The notes below the pieces were generated by a model. The model was not told the origin of the DNA. It did no database searches and was given only the letters and a program-made list of their open reading frames with translations. A program made the position numbers and the translations under genes. 64,000 bases of DNA from Rhexocercosporidium sp. MPI-PUGE-AT-0058 (taxonomy: Eukaryota > Ascomycota > Leotiomycetes > Helotiales). Below, piece by piece: positions 32,847-44,587 of this stretch. Numbering within the stretch: position 1 is the first letter of the stretch; each line of letters begins with the position of its first letter. Where the stretch lies: positions 1-64,000 of the forward strand of contig JAGTJL010000026.1 in assembly GCA_020746875.1 (NCBI GenBank), given 5' to 3'.

Positions 32847-33569
32847 AATTAGCGATGGTTGTGGGATCAGTTCCTGATGAAGTCAGACGAGAGCGGATTG
32901 TGGTGCTAGGTCGTGGTGATGAGGACGAGTCCTGAGTCCCGATGCTTATCTCCATTAAGTTACCACAGAGCAGCGAAAATTCACTCCACTTCTCGAGATT
33001 GATCACCTGAATACTTGCGACGGTATCCGCGACGTTTATGTACGGACCTGTACAGCTTGTCTTCAGTTACGACGAGGCGGCGATTTGTTTGAGTTGAATG
33101 GGCGAAGATGAGGAGGAGAGGGGTTGGAGACTAACGACGTGGGCACCCTTTCCGAACATCCCTGTCGAACTACGAAGAAACATCTGACACCATGCTATCT
33201 CGGGTCCTCAAGGTAGCAGATCAGCTCAACGGGCTCTCTGGTCTGCTTTGACGGATACTAGTAACTACATGCTGTAACACGGAAAGCAAACCCCTTTCCA
33301 CCTCTTCGCCAGATAATAGTGAAACTCTCTCAGAAGTTTGTCCTATTGTAAAAGCTAAGGTAAGCGAATAACGTAATTGAAAACAAATGACACACTCGTG
33401 ACCTGCACCTGGCAACCGCAGCTACCGTGTGTTCAAAGTTAGTAGGCTCGTCAGTAGTTAGTTCATCGGTGGTATGATGGTTTTAAGCTCCTAAATTGGG
33501 CCGAAATTCAACGAAACTTTATAAAGATTTAAGGTTAAGGGGTTTAATTTATTACGGTGGTTATCTATT
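32847..33569. other. Intergenic, upstream of HET gene
   Basis: Promoter side of the HET gene and 3' side of the membrane-protein gene. No gene or repeat recognised. Confidence 0.5.
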
Positions 33570-35600
33570 TTAGGTAAGTGTGCGGTGGGTCGGCAAAGGA
33601 ACCTCCAGGGTATCTCTCCTCGGCTTTCTTCCTCTATCAAGAGGAACAGATGAGGATGATGTGGGATTAGGCAACTCCGCGGATGCCCTCCCTGGGATCG
33701 TACTAGCATGAGGTCTTTGAGTCGATGGGGATCGTGGCGACTGAGGAGAGACTCCTCGGATCGACCCTTCAACACCAGAAACACTGATAAAGCTCGGTGC
33801 TCTCGAGGGTCTGACATCTTCTCTTGGTTGATTGTACTCTTTGCGAATTAATCCTAATCCAGGATTCCGGTATCCTTCTCCGGGCAACTCCGGATAATCG
33901 ACAGCCTTGCCATGTTTGAACTCCGAATCATCAAATCGATCTTGCGCTGCAGTGCCGATATAATTCCCAATGCTTGTCAACACGTTCGCAACTTTCCTCC
34001 TATTTCCTGCATCTGTTTGTGTCCATGATCGTTTGGTCTGAGTCCTGACGGCAGGTCCGCTGGTTGATGGGATGATTTCGATCTCTGCCAAGCTGCGTCT
34101 CCTGTCCTTGGAAGAACTTCGTCGAATATTTGCAGGAGTGGCGAGTGGTGTCGATGACGAAGAAGGACTTGAGCTGGTGTGACGAGTAGAGCAATTGCAG
34201 TGCTGAGCTGGTTTGCCTTTCTCGTCCAAGTCGGGTTGGTCCGAAGAGAGGAGAAGATACAGTGATCCGAGTGCAGCCAATCCGGAACCGACCAAAGGTG
34301 CCCATTGACCTGAAGTTGTCAGCGAATCGAATGAAGCTGTGAGTTTAACCTACCTATACTCGCAATTGGCTCAGTCTGATACCGGACTTGCTTGGTGAAG
34401 AAGTTCATCTCGCCAATGATCAGGATCGCCAAGACAGCAGCTCCGAAGACAGGGACTTCTACAACACTCAAGAATCGCCTAATTAAGCTGTTGACGCCTT
34501 TCATGGATTCAACTGTGGCCCCGTTGGTTCCTTCGCTGACAGAAAATTAGTCAAATGATCTGTGCTGGGGGACAGGTGGCGAAGATTGATTTTCAAGATG
34601 CAGGCCTCACGACTGGCGAAGAGCAATGAACACTGATGGCAGCTTACATTGGCCGATCTCTCTCCTCTTCCTCTCTGTCCCCATTTCCCCATCGCATGAT
34701 CCAATTGATCTTCCGAATCTTGTTCCACATAGACACCAAGGAAAGAACAGCTGGGATGCAGCATGCTGCAGCCAGAAGAGTGGCGGTGTGAAATGTAAGT
34801 CGGTCAGGAGCCGGAATCACATAAATATTATTAACTGCACCCCCTCGTATAGGAGAAATGGGGCCATTCTCAATGGAGCATTGAAGACCACAAGTTGGCA
34901 TAGAATTGTAGGGGAAGTTGTCAGGATCAGTGGGCATTGGATTCCCAGCGTTGTCGAACTTGCAAGGAGTTGTGTCAATCCTGAAGAATTCCACAGTCAG
35001 ACTCAGCAGACCTGAAAATTAGCAGACGATCGCCGAGGCAGAAATGGATAAATACCAGCAAGAAGAAGGCCAGTCCACAAGAAGATGGCATTCCGACCAG
35101 GATCGTAAAAGTATGTCCTCGATACTCGCACCGTAACAGGAGCAGCCAGAATACCTATCGTACACAGTTGGAAGGCTCCAAAAACATCCATGTCAACAGC
35201 ACCTAGAGAATAAGTCAAGGACTCCACAGCCAGCACGGAAGACCTACCATTGACATGTACCGAGGCCAAAACAATGCCATGAACTGCGGCGACAGCAGGA
35301 AAAAGCAATGCAGCAGCCAAGCAAGCGTTCCTCAGCCATTCGGTCTTTCGAGCGAAAACACAAGCCGCAATGAGAACATAATATCTACAGCTGTCAGTCG
35401 TCGATTTAAGGTTTGCGTGCGGTAGGAAGTGAAGTGGGGGAGAGGAGGAAGCGGGAGGGCAGAACTCACAAGACTCGTGAGCCTGGACCGTACTGCCCTG
35501 AGACAGGCCAGGCGCAGATCACATGCAGCGCATTACTCGTGATATCAGGGACTTCGGGGCTCCTGAGAGTGGGCAATGGTATGGATGGAAGAGCCGGCAT
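33570..35600 (-). CDS. Multi-pass membrane protein of unknown function
   Basis: Six exons on the minus strand: 35600-35470, 35384-35248, 35202-35056, 35011-34648, 34535-34354, 34309-33570; 566 residues, every phase matches. At least seven hydrophobic segments: three in residues about 44-140 (YYVLIAACVFA, LAAALLFPAVAAVHGIVLA, LCTIGILAAP), one near IFLWTGLLLAGLLSL, then a roughly 80-residue Cys-containing luminal or outer loop (TPCKF...CGLQC), and further segments LLAAACCIPAVLSLV, VFGAAVLAILIIG and LAALGSLYLLL. The last 215 residues are a disordered Ser/Pro/Arg-rich cytosolic tail. I do not recognise the family; the layout resembles uncharacterised fungal membrane proteins. The start ATG was chosen because it gives correct phase into exon 2; an earlier exon cannot be excluded. 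Confidence 0.75.
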
Positions 35601-36718
35601 GGTCTTTCATGGCTGCCCCGCGATGGATTTGTCGGTGAAGGTGACAACTCAGGGTTGGAATTTAGCCCACGTTGACGGTTGATAGGTGCACAGTACAGGT
35701 CTGCAGACAGGAGAAAGCAGTAGATAATGGAAGTCCAGGTGGCTTGAACTTGGGGCTGAGGGGGAGTGAGGGTGGATTGCTTTCTTATCAGGGAGGCTAG
35801 AAGACGTCGTTCTAGGGTTGCACCAAGTACTAGATCGTGACCCCGGGAGAAAAGACCAGTAACGAGAACTGTTCCTACGGGCAAGACTTGAAAACCTCCC
35901 GAATTCAGAGTTGATACAATCAGGCATCAGCAATTCGACGGCATATCGCCTTCTGGAAAAGAGTCTAAAGCTTCCATCGCGGCGGATCTAGGGTTCCGGA
36001 TGCTGAGCCTAGGGATATCTGCTTGATCTTAGTATAGGCAGACGCCGTAAGCGGCTTGTTGATTGGACACCCCGTCAAGACGGACGGTGATCCTTCGCCC
36101 ACTGCGTCCTCGTGCCAGCCAGAACGAACCGAGGGATTAATGCCATGCTGAGGCTTCTTCGTGTTGCGTTTACAAACGAATTTTACATCTCTCATGAACC
36201 AGATGCATGCTCAATTTGGCAAGAGATCGCGCGACGACCAGTCCAGTCATTTGAACCGAACCCCAAAGCCCAACTGTTGACTTGGGTCTAGAAATCGACG
36301 CTCTCAGCGTTTTTGCCAAGTACTTGTACAGGCAAGGTTCCAAGAAGTCAGACGAAGTCCATCTGCCGCCAATCAAACAACGCTTGTTCGATTCCCGAGA
36401 GCGGTGAGATCAGGCTCATCCCCTCTTCAACTCGCTAGCATCAAAAATTCAACAGCAACAGTCACCTCATTGCCTCGTTGATGAACATCATCTACCGACA
36501 GCTGCTCTCATCAACAGCGTCGAAGTCAATCAAGCTCCAACTTGGTCTAGCAAGCTTCCTCACTTCACGATTGACGATGACGCCGGGTTGCCGGAGAAGC
36601 TCTCAAGTCACCTGATTCACCTCCTTGGATTCACCGCTCCTACGAGTCGTCGGGGAGGGGTATATGAAGCCTTCTTATTTTCAATCCGCTCTGGAATATA
36701 CAAAAACAAGTCTCACAA
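35601..36718. other. Divergent intergenic region
   Basis: About 1.1 kb between two divergently transcribed membrane protein genes. No gene, repeat or clear promoter element identified. Confidence 0.5.
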
Positions 36719-39047
36719 ATGGCAGACGTTACGGAGCAAGATCTTGATACTGGGAAGATCAAAGAATGGCGATCTATCGTGACACTGATTGCTTTTGTCA
36801 TCACAAGTAAGCCAGTGTCTCTCAAAGTCTCGATTTCCCTGTTAATTTCCAAGCAGATGTCATCACACTTTTCCCATTTCATGTTCCCATATATCTCCCA
36901 CGACGGATATACATCATTCTTCTGGATATGTTGAGTGCGATTCGAGTAATCCCACCCAGACAGACCCTCTCTCAAGATGAGACCACTTTAGACGATGACA
37001 ACGGCAAAATCAAGCCTTTCGTACGATTTCGATTTCCTCTGAATTTCCTCACTGCACCACTAATTGCAGACCTATTCCTCCTAGCCATCTCAGCTATTGG
37101 TCGCGAGGAAGTTCACGACGGTACCATTGGAGCGAATCACATCTCACCCATCGACATCATGGTCTTCTTCATCACTCTAGCATATATCGCTATTTCAATC
37201 GATGCCTCGGGATTGATTAGATACTTGGCTTTTAAAGTCCTGCAGAGGGCTGGCAAAGTTGGGCACAGATTGTTTTTCTACCTCTACGCCTTCTTCTTCC
37301 TTCTCGGAAGCTTCATCGGCAACGATCCTATCATTTTATCTGGAACAGCTTTCCTGGCCTACATGACGAGAGTATCAAGCAATATCGTGCACCCAAGAGC
37401 TTGGATCTTCAGTCAGTTTGCTATCGCAAACATTGCATCCGCCATTCTGGTCTCTTCAAACCCCACCAACCTCGTGCTTGCTGGTGCGTTCCAGATCAAG
37501 TTCATCGACTACACAGCAAATATGATCGTCCCTGTCGTCATAACAGCTATTGTTTTGTTTCCGTTCTTGCTGTATATTGTCTTTGCGGATGAATCTCTAA
37601 TTCCCATCTCGATCAAGATGCATGAACTCTCCGACGAAGCGAAGGCTAGGAAACCTGTTAATCCAAACATCCCCCATGGTAGAGGGAATACCGAAGATGA
37701 GGAGGCTATGGCGGATGGTCAAGAGGGTCAACTTCTGTCTCTTGAAGAGATCATGAATCCATTCCTCGACAAAGGCGGGGCAGCTTTTGGAGCAGTGATC
37801 ATGACTGCGACGCTCGTGACTCTCCTGGCTCTCAACGCTGCGAGTCAGAGCAAAGGGGAGCATCCCGTTTTCTGGGTCACCCTCCCAGCAGCATTTGTGA
37901 TGTTCTGTTGGGATGTTGGATTTGGATGGTATCATCGAAAGGAGACGCGGGAGATAGCTCGCAAGGGTCGAGCGGAGGTGGAGACTGCTCGTGCCGAACG
38001 TGCACTTAGGGAGGAAGAAGAGAGACAAACAGCGGTGGCACATGGTGCGGGTCTTGAACTCAGCCCGATGGACAGTCAGAAGGACGAAGCTGCAGTGGAC
38101 AGTATTGGAACGAGGCTACCGTATCCCACACTAATGATATCCGAGAATCTTGATCAAAGTCCTGAGTCCAGCCCTCGAATGGAATCGTCATTCTCGATGC
38201 TGGTACCTGGGGAGGATCAGAACAGTCGGCCATCAAGCCATACGATGACTGCAGCGGACGAAAAGCAACCAATTCCGACGCCGGAAATATTAAAGTCTCA
38301 AACAGAAACCAATGAAGCACCAAATGAAGAGGAAAAGAAGGATCACATCGTCTCAAGGAGGAATCCTGGAGAGAACGGCCTTAAAACCCAACCTAGGAGA
38401 ACCACACTTGTCTCCCTAACTGCAGATGGATACAGGTGGTTACAGGAGACGTTCCCTACCGTTACAGCAGTAGTAGCGCATCTTCCATTTGCTCTCGTAC
38501 CGTTCGCATTCTGCATGTTCGTTTTAGTGCAAGCTTTGGTCACCAAAGGTTGGGTGCCAGTGTTCGCACACGGATGGGACCATTGGGTAGAGAAAACAGG
38601 GACAATTGGTAGCATTGGAGGGATGGCTTTTCTTTCGGTGATCCTATGCAACGTAAGTCTTCAAATCTGAATTCGGCAACCCGCTAATCCTCATAGTTTG
38701 CGGGAACAAATATCGGCACGACAATCCTCCTCTCTCGGGTCATCCAAACATGGGTTACGATTCACGAACAGACCCACGTTCCCATTAGCGAGCGGACGTT
38801 TTGGGCCACAGTGTACAGCATGGCGATTGGTGTGAATTACGGTGCTTTTAGCACGGCATTCAGTGCCTCATTGGCTGGACTTCTTTGGAGAGATATCCTG
38901 GCGAGGAAGCATATTCATGTGCGGAGACTTGATTTTGCGAGTGTGAATTTGCCGATCATTGCTATTGCCATGGCTGTTGGGTGCGCAGTGCTGGTTGGCG
39001 AGGTGTATATTATGAGGGATGACACGCCGTATGTTCGAAGCAAATGA
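36719..39047 (+). CDS. ArsB/SLC13-like (Na+/H+ antiporter or anion) transporter
   Basis: Three exons, 36719-36806, 36857-38652 and 38697-39047; 744 residues, phases consistent. About twelve hydrophobic segments in two groups. The N-terminal group contains HISPIDIMVFFITLAYIAISIDASGL, GSFIGNDPIILSGTAFLAYM and the SSNPTNLVLAGAF helix break, typical of the ion-transporter superfamily with ArsB, NhaD and SLC13 permeases. The C-terminal group contains the matching FAGTNIGTTILLSR, created at the exon 2/3 junction, and NYGAFSTAFSASLAGLLW. Between the halves lies a long hydrophilic loop (about residues 390-560), Glu- and Ser-rich, unusual for bacterial relatives but seen in fungal ones. Likely a plasma- or vacuolar-membrane exporter; the substrate (arsenite, sodium or dicarboxylate) cannot be told from sequence. 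Confidence 0.85.
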
Positions 39048-39888
39048 GAGGTCACCACATTCTCACGCGACAGCTTCGCGACGGCAGTTTGGGCTCGTCA
39101 TGACCTAGAAAGGCTTGTAAATAGAAGATTCCATAGACATGTATTCAAGCAAGGCGTATATGACACCGTGGAGACATCCTTTTTTTTTGTGCAGAACCCC
39201 ACATGCCCTCTTTGCGTAGGCCGTCCGCCTGATGTACCGCCTTCCACGCTTATCATGTTTTTGACCAGGTAAGTGCATCTAATTCGCAATGTTTCCAGTC
39301 CCATTGCTGAATCAAAAAGATTTCTATTTCTGCACTCCGGCTCCGATCGGAAATATATTGTTTTCCTATTCCATCGCTCATCTCGCTAAATTGGCATTGA
39401 AAGCTTTACACGGCTACCCCTTCACTCATCCTCCACAAGGTCTCTGCGTTTTTCGGTTGTTGGAAACAATGTTGGCATATGTACCGCTCGATATTTCAAA
39501 TATGCCCCGGTCATAACCTTCGAATCAGGATCAAGCGCTGCCACTAGGGTAGTTACAGAACATTCTGCCATGGATTTAGCTTCCAAGACATTACGACCTT
39601 TGCATGTAGTCCCATATGCTCGTTCAATATCGCCTACTAAAATTGGTAATCATCCCTTACCCAGCAGGCAGTCCCAAGAGGAGAAAAGCATAGCCTGAGA
39701 TGTCAAGTTACCCGAGTCGAGGGTCATGACTGGTTCTAGCAACTTCGGAACTTATCCACGTACCGCATTAGAAATTCATTCTATGAGGCTTGTAAAAAAG
39801 ATGTTCGAGTCAAGCACATTCGAGACACGATTTTAAATATATTTCTTGGCTATTATCCATGGTCAAATATGTAAAAGGAGACGACACT
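39048..39888. other. Intergenic between convergent transporter genes
   Basis: Shared 3' region of the ArsB-like gene (plus) and ZIP gene (minus). No gene recognised. Confidence 0.5.
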
Positions 39889-41171
39889 TCAAGCCCATGC
39901 GCCAATTAAACTCATTCCAAATGCACCGGCAAACACCAGCAACGATGCAAAGATTCTCTTCTTCCCCCTCAGAACCCTCCAGCTCTCATCACTCAAGAAG
40001 TCCTCTACAATCAAATCAGCGATCGAAGCGTAAGTCAACAGACCAGCCGAGATCGCATTGAAAATGCCAACAATCAAAAGTCCGGTCTCAGACTCGGGAC
40101 TGTACAGCGTATGGGTTGCAAGTCCAATGGCTTGCCCGATCGGTGTCCTAGTAATGTCAGCGAGGCCGATGTGAAGAACAGGCCAACGTACGTGCATCCA
40201 TAAGCAAGAGCCATTAGCCATGGTTGCCAGGCATTCGTTTTCCAAGTCAATGCTGCAATTCGAGATCCAAGCGCCAGCCCCTCAAAGGATTCTACTCTGT
40301 CAGATACGACTTGCCATGCGGGGTGAAATGACTTACGATGAAAGGAAATGGCAATCAGCAGAACGATAAAGTCGTTTCCGGTTGCAACGCTCAGAGCCAT
40401 TCCAATGAACACGCTGTGGAACAAGATACCTAATTCCAAAAGAACACATTGCATTAATTCCTTTTCGTGCTTCTGCTCCGGAGACAGGGATGCTGGGGAC
40501 ATCAACGGCTCCATCCCGTGTTTGTGGAAAAGCTGGCTTCCGCGTCGTTCAATCGCATCGAGTTGTTCACTGTGAGCGGTTACTTGTTGAAGTTGCCTGC
40601 CAGTACTGGCATCTCTTCCGTGGAGGTTCCCGGGAACTTCTGCTCAGTGTTAGCTAGGGAAATTAATGTGTGCATCATCTGACGTACGTGTCTCTTTTGC
40701 AGGATTTGGACAGACTGAAGCTCTGTTTGTCGATCCCTTCTCCATCATCGAGGCCGGGAAAGCACAACAATTCTTTCCTGGACTAAAGACCATTTGAATG
40801 ATGATAATTCCGAAAACAGCTGCCAATGCAAGAGCACCAGCCATTGCCGGGTATGTCTCATGCCAGAAAGTCGGCAAGCACGGATCCGTCAAAGAAATGA
40901 ATGCGGTGGGCAACAAATGTACGAATGCTGTGGCAATGAGTACTCCTGTTCCGAAGTGCCGTATGACAAACAGTGTCGTGGGAGGGATTCGAAGCTTCGG
41001 TACCTTCACCACAACAATTGGAAGAACACATGCTGTGAAGGACACGGCCAAGATTATGAAAAGTGCCCCAACATGGAGGGGTAGGTTGTATTCGTCCGAT
41101 ATTTCGGGAATGCCACAAGACTCAGCTGCAGCTTGACGCCGGAACAGCGCTCGTAGAGATTGAGATGGCAT
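39889..41171 (-). CDS. ZIP-family zinc/iron transporter
   Basis: Four exons on the minus strand: 41171-40688, 40639-40337, 40291-40192, 40147-39889; 381 residues, all phases match. It has the eight-helix ZIP plan: RHFGTGVLIATAFVHLLPTA in helix 2 (about 71-90), a variable hydrophilic loop (about 140-210) between helices 3 and 4, the metal-binding helix 4 HSVFIGMAL, helix 5 HQSFEGLALGSRI (the HQ pair is restored only when the acceptor at 40292 is used), then AYGCTTPIGQAIGL, GIFNAISAGLLTYASI and the C-terminal GAWA. Such proteins import Zn2+ across the plasma membrane, mostly when zinc is scarce. It is divergent from the SAP-repeat gene, with 929 bp between the starts. The loop is poor in His, unlike many high-affinity relatives. 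Confidence 0.93.
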
Positions 41172-42100
41172 TTTTGTTTTTGGGTTGAGGTTTGAATTGC
41201 AAACCTTTCGTAGGAAGAAAGTTGAGAATGACAGACGTCAGCGTTCCGGAGACACAATCTAGACCATGAGCAAAATCTAGTACCCGAGCCAAAATTCTCA
41301 TTCTTTGTCTAGACTAAGCGCGGGGACCTACAAACTATATAAAATGCAAAAATTCGGGTCATCTCGATCTCGGGTTCTCTTTTCCCCCTAAGTCCAATGC
41401 CGGTTCGCCAATTGGTGTCCATTCCGGTCGCCAAGTCAACTTTTCACACTCCTGTATCTTGGCACGAAGAGATTTGATGTTCGCCCAGCATTCACTGCCC
41501 GCTCTCACCATGAACTTGCATGGCATTTCTGGGGATGCGGAAGCCGGGAGTCGATCGCGATGTGGTCTCAAGCTTCACGGAAGAGGCTCCAGCCGACATG
41601 CAGCGAGCGCCTCATGCAGAACGACAAGTTAGCCTGCTTACAATTGGGTGCTTCTTCAGACAGTGACAGTATAATATTGGAGGCCAATGGAATATGATAG
41701 CAGTTGCTGACTTGCTGTCATGATCCACAAAGTTCGTTCCAACCCAGCTCCGGGACCCAAGGCTTGGTATGCTAGGTTTTAGTCCTTCGGAAGGAACCGT
41801 GTAGGCCAAATACTCAGAGGCAGCAAGCACATTCTTAAGAAGACAAGATTAAGAAGATCTTTTCCCCCAAGTAAATGGACAGATATTACTTTGAAAAACG
41901 AAGGCACCTTTGTGTATCCGAATGATGTTTGAAGAAGACATGTTGTGGAGGCTGGCCTCCAAGCGATGACCTAAACCCATTTTGACGTCATCGGCCCATC
42001 ATTGATCCATCCGAATCAAAACAACTGTACAACGGGTCGCGTCTACCGAAGCTCCTAGAAACATTCAACACCACCTGCAGCACAACACCGAAGAGTGAAA
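41172..42100. other. Divergent promoter region of ZIP and SAP genes
   Basis: Two TCTAGAC motifs near 41258-41315 and a TATATA-like sequence near 41336 lie on the ZIP side. No gene recognised; I could not identify a zinc-response element with confidence. Confidence 0.45.
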
Positions 42101-43294
42101 ATGCCTCGCGCAAAGCGGCCACTGGCGGAAGCCGATCATAATTCAATGATCTCGAAATCTTCGAAAACCTCGTTCCATGGGAAACCAGGAGGAAAGGATG
42201 TTGCTGAGAAGGAGGATGGCGGAGAACGCGTCGAACAGAAATCTACTTCAAACCAAAGGATATATCTCGAGAACGACTCTCGAAAATCAATTGTCCGCCG
42301 ACCGCATTCCAGATATTTCCCGCAAGCAGAACCGGCCGAAGGACACGTTCCGAACGGAGCTGGAAATCCTGCGATTCGACAAGAGGTTTTCGACTACGAC
42401 ACGAAGGACGACAGCAAACTGCGGGCCTTCCTGGTTGATAGGGACTTGCCCACTGAGGGTACTCGCAAGGACCTTATTTCCCGACTACAGCATTCCTCAA
42501 TCGACTACGAATCCTTACTTTCGACCGAATTGTCCGAAATACTGAGCAGGCGCCACGTCACAGGTGCAGCAACGGGTACGAGGGAGATCAAAATACAGCG
42601 CATTCGACTCAATGACAAGATTGATTACAATACCGGAGACTCGCACGCCACGGCTCTTTATGTTCAGCGAGAGATTTGGGGGGAAATTATTGCGGAAATG
42701 GAGAAGAAGCTTCAATCATTGTCAGAGAATCCATACACGACCTTGACGCCTGCACAGCTCACCAAGAAGCTCGAGAAAGAGAACTTGTCCACAACGGGCA
42801 GCAAGGAAACGATGGCAAAGAGACTATTCAATCATGAGAAGAAGGATCTGATAAAGAACCTCAAGTTACGCAAGGAGAAGATGAAGGAAAACGAAGCAGA
42901 GATGGAATCATATATCGGACATCCGGCGGAGCATTATGAGGGTCTCCGGCCAAGGCAAGAGAATAAAGAAGATGCTAGGATTCAACATGAGCTGTGGGCT
43001 TCGCGGAAGAAGGCGGTACCAGTTTGCGACTACAATTGGAAGGACTCGCACTGGGCCGACAGAACGGAACGACAATTGCATGAGATATGTTCGCGGAGGG
43101 GGATGCCTGGCTATGGTCCTAAAGCCGCGATGCTGAAATGGCTGGACACCGGCAAGATTGACTATCAAGACATGTACATGGGTGGATTGACCAAAATCTG
43201 TCGCGAACGGGGTATTGCCTACAAGGAAAGCGACAAGAAGATGGAACTTGTGCGTAAGCTCAAGGAGGCAGACGAGGCAGAGGAGAGTGGATGA
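42101..43294 (+). CDS. SAP-motif repeat protein, probably nuclear
   Basis: Single exon, 397 residues from ATG 42101 (the in-frame GTG six bases earlier is not a start in fungi). After a basic, low-complexity N-terminus (1-95) come four helix-extended-loop-helix units of SAP type: near 105-135 (LRAFLVDRDLPTEGTRKDLI), near 215-245 (LTKKLEKENLSTTGSKETMA), near 328-360 (LHEICSRRGMPGYGPKAAML) and near 364-395 (LTKICRERGIAYKESDKKME). Between units 2 and 3 lies a strongly charged helix (KKDLIKNLKLRKEKMKENE). SAP motifs bind AT-rich DNA or chromatin; four in one small protein with no enzymatic domain points to a chromatin-associated or structural role. That role is inference from the motif. No close named homologue comes to mind. 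Confidence 0.8.
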   Translation: MPRAKRPLAEADHNSMISKSSKTSFHGKPGGKDVAEKEDGGERVEQKSTSNQRIYLENDSRKSIVRRPHSRYFPQAEPAEGHVPNGAGNPAIRQEVFDYDTKDDSKLRAFLVDRDLPTEGTRKDLISRLQHSSIDYESLLSTELSEILSRRHVTGAATGTREIKIQRIRLNDKIDYNTGDSHATALYVQREIWGEIIAEMEKKLQSLSENPYTTLTPAQLTKKLEKENLSTTGSKETMAKRLFNHEKKDLIKNLKLRKEKMKENEAEMESYIGHPAEHYEGLRPRQENKEDARIQHELWASRKKAVPVCDYNWKDSHWADRTERQLHEICSRRGMPGYGPKAAMLKWLDTGKIDYQDMYMGGLTKICRERGIAYKESDKKMELVRKLKEADEAEESG

Positions 43295-43456
43295 ATTATC
43301 TATGGTTTAATCTGCAATGGTATCGGTAGCCTACGCTTTTTTGTCTCGAAGCTGCTCGGATGAAGACTGCGAATATCTTCAAGGTTTGCGGGGTCCAGAA
43401 CTCGAGGATGCTCTTTTCCTTTGTAAGACCTGCGAGAATATACCCCCGCGATGTAT

Positions 43457-44587
43457 CTAAATATCCACAATCCTCGACCGACTTTCCAACTGACCCCACC
43501 TAGATATTCCCTCAATAATAGCATCCGAACAAGCCCTCAACAATAACATCTCATACAAATTCACCGTCGTTATCTTCCCAATGTTCCATCGTTCAACATA
43601 GTCAGGGTAGGTTATCAGATTCTGGTTCTCGACCACTGGTGATGTTCCATCCCAAGCTTCAGCATTCTCCGAAACCAGGAGCCTCGTCAAGACCGGAACA
43701 ATATCACACACCCCTTCTATGACCGCCTTGTAGATTCCCCTCAAGAGCCAGGACACCATCACCGTTCGTCGAATACTCTCCATCATGATCCAATTGCGAG
43801 TTGGCTCTACATGGGCCAGATCAGCTTCAGAGAACTCTGCTTGTAACCTTTCAGTCCAAGCATCGAGGACTTTCATGTCTATTTCTGCATTTCCTCTCTG
43901 GATGATGTTGCCATCGAACAACCGGATTATCTGGTACATGATGAGTGCCTGGACATGGAGAAGCCATTCTGCCAGCTGAACAACGGACTTTGCCGATTCT
44001 CCAAGTTTCTTCAGCCTTGCATCCATCATCCGGAATACCACGGAGTAATTCTGAGGTGCTCGTTGCATATAGAAACTACAAATTCCTATCAGATCCTGGT
44101 AGACTTCCGGCATTGCTTCGCTGTACAGGTCTGGGTGGATAAAGGGTGTTCGACCTTCCAAGACTAGCGTCTCGACAGACCGTTGCAATTCAGATATGCA
44201 GTAGTCGACTTGAAACGGATCGGCGGCAACAAGGTGCGGGAAGGGGAAGGATGCGTAGGGTGAAGAGAAGAAGTTTTCATATTCAAGCTCTACGGTTGGT
44301 TCTGGTGGTGGAGTGAAAGGTATGACAGGCCGTATCGGCGCAGCATCCAACTCTAGGGACGAGACCACAGCCTGCTCAACAATCGCGATGCCGCTATCAC
44401 CCTGACGCCGTTAGTAAAGCACAACACTGACAGATAATCTACATACATAGTTGCAGTCAATGTTCCTCTTCATGCACCTCGAACAAGCCGGCAGAGTAAG
44501 GTCACATCTCCGCTTGGCCTTCACGCAGCCGGTGCACGCTTTCCGCCTGGTGTCGCTTCGATGCACGATCACAACACTCGGATCCAT
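43457..44587 (-). CDS. Zn2Cys6 (Gal4-type) transcription regulator
   Basis: Two exons on the minus strand, 44587-44447 and 44401-43457; 361 residues, phase 0 intron of 45 bp. The binuclear zinc cluster is complete: Cys 18, 21, 28, 35, 38 and 45, spacing C-x2-C-x6-C-x6-C-x2-C-x6-C, with basic residues KAKRR in between. The intron follows directly after the cluster. The rest is helical and acidic with no fungal_trans motif that I can pin down, as in many short regulators resembling secondary-metabolism or DUF3468-type factors. The gene is divergent to the alpha-beta-barrel protein gene, and the shared promoter holds three CGG-N4-CCG-like sites, so autoregulation or control of the neighbour is plausible but unproven. 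Confidence 0.88.

Noticed and set aside
36375..36400. Possible tRNA B-box (GTTCGATTCCCG)
   Set aside because: No matching acceptor stem, D-arm or A-box at the right distance.
42095..42100. Start of the SAP protein at 42095
   Set aside because: GTG codon; ATG at 42101 is the proper fungal start.
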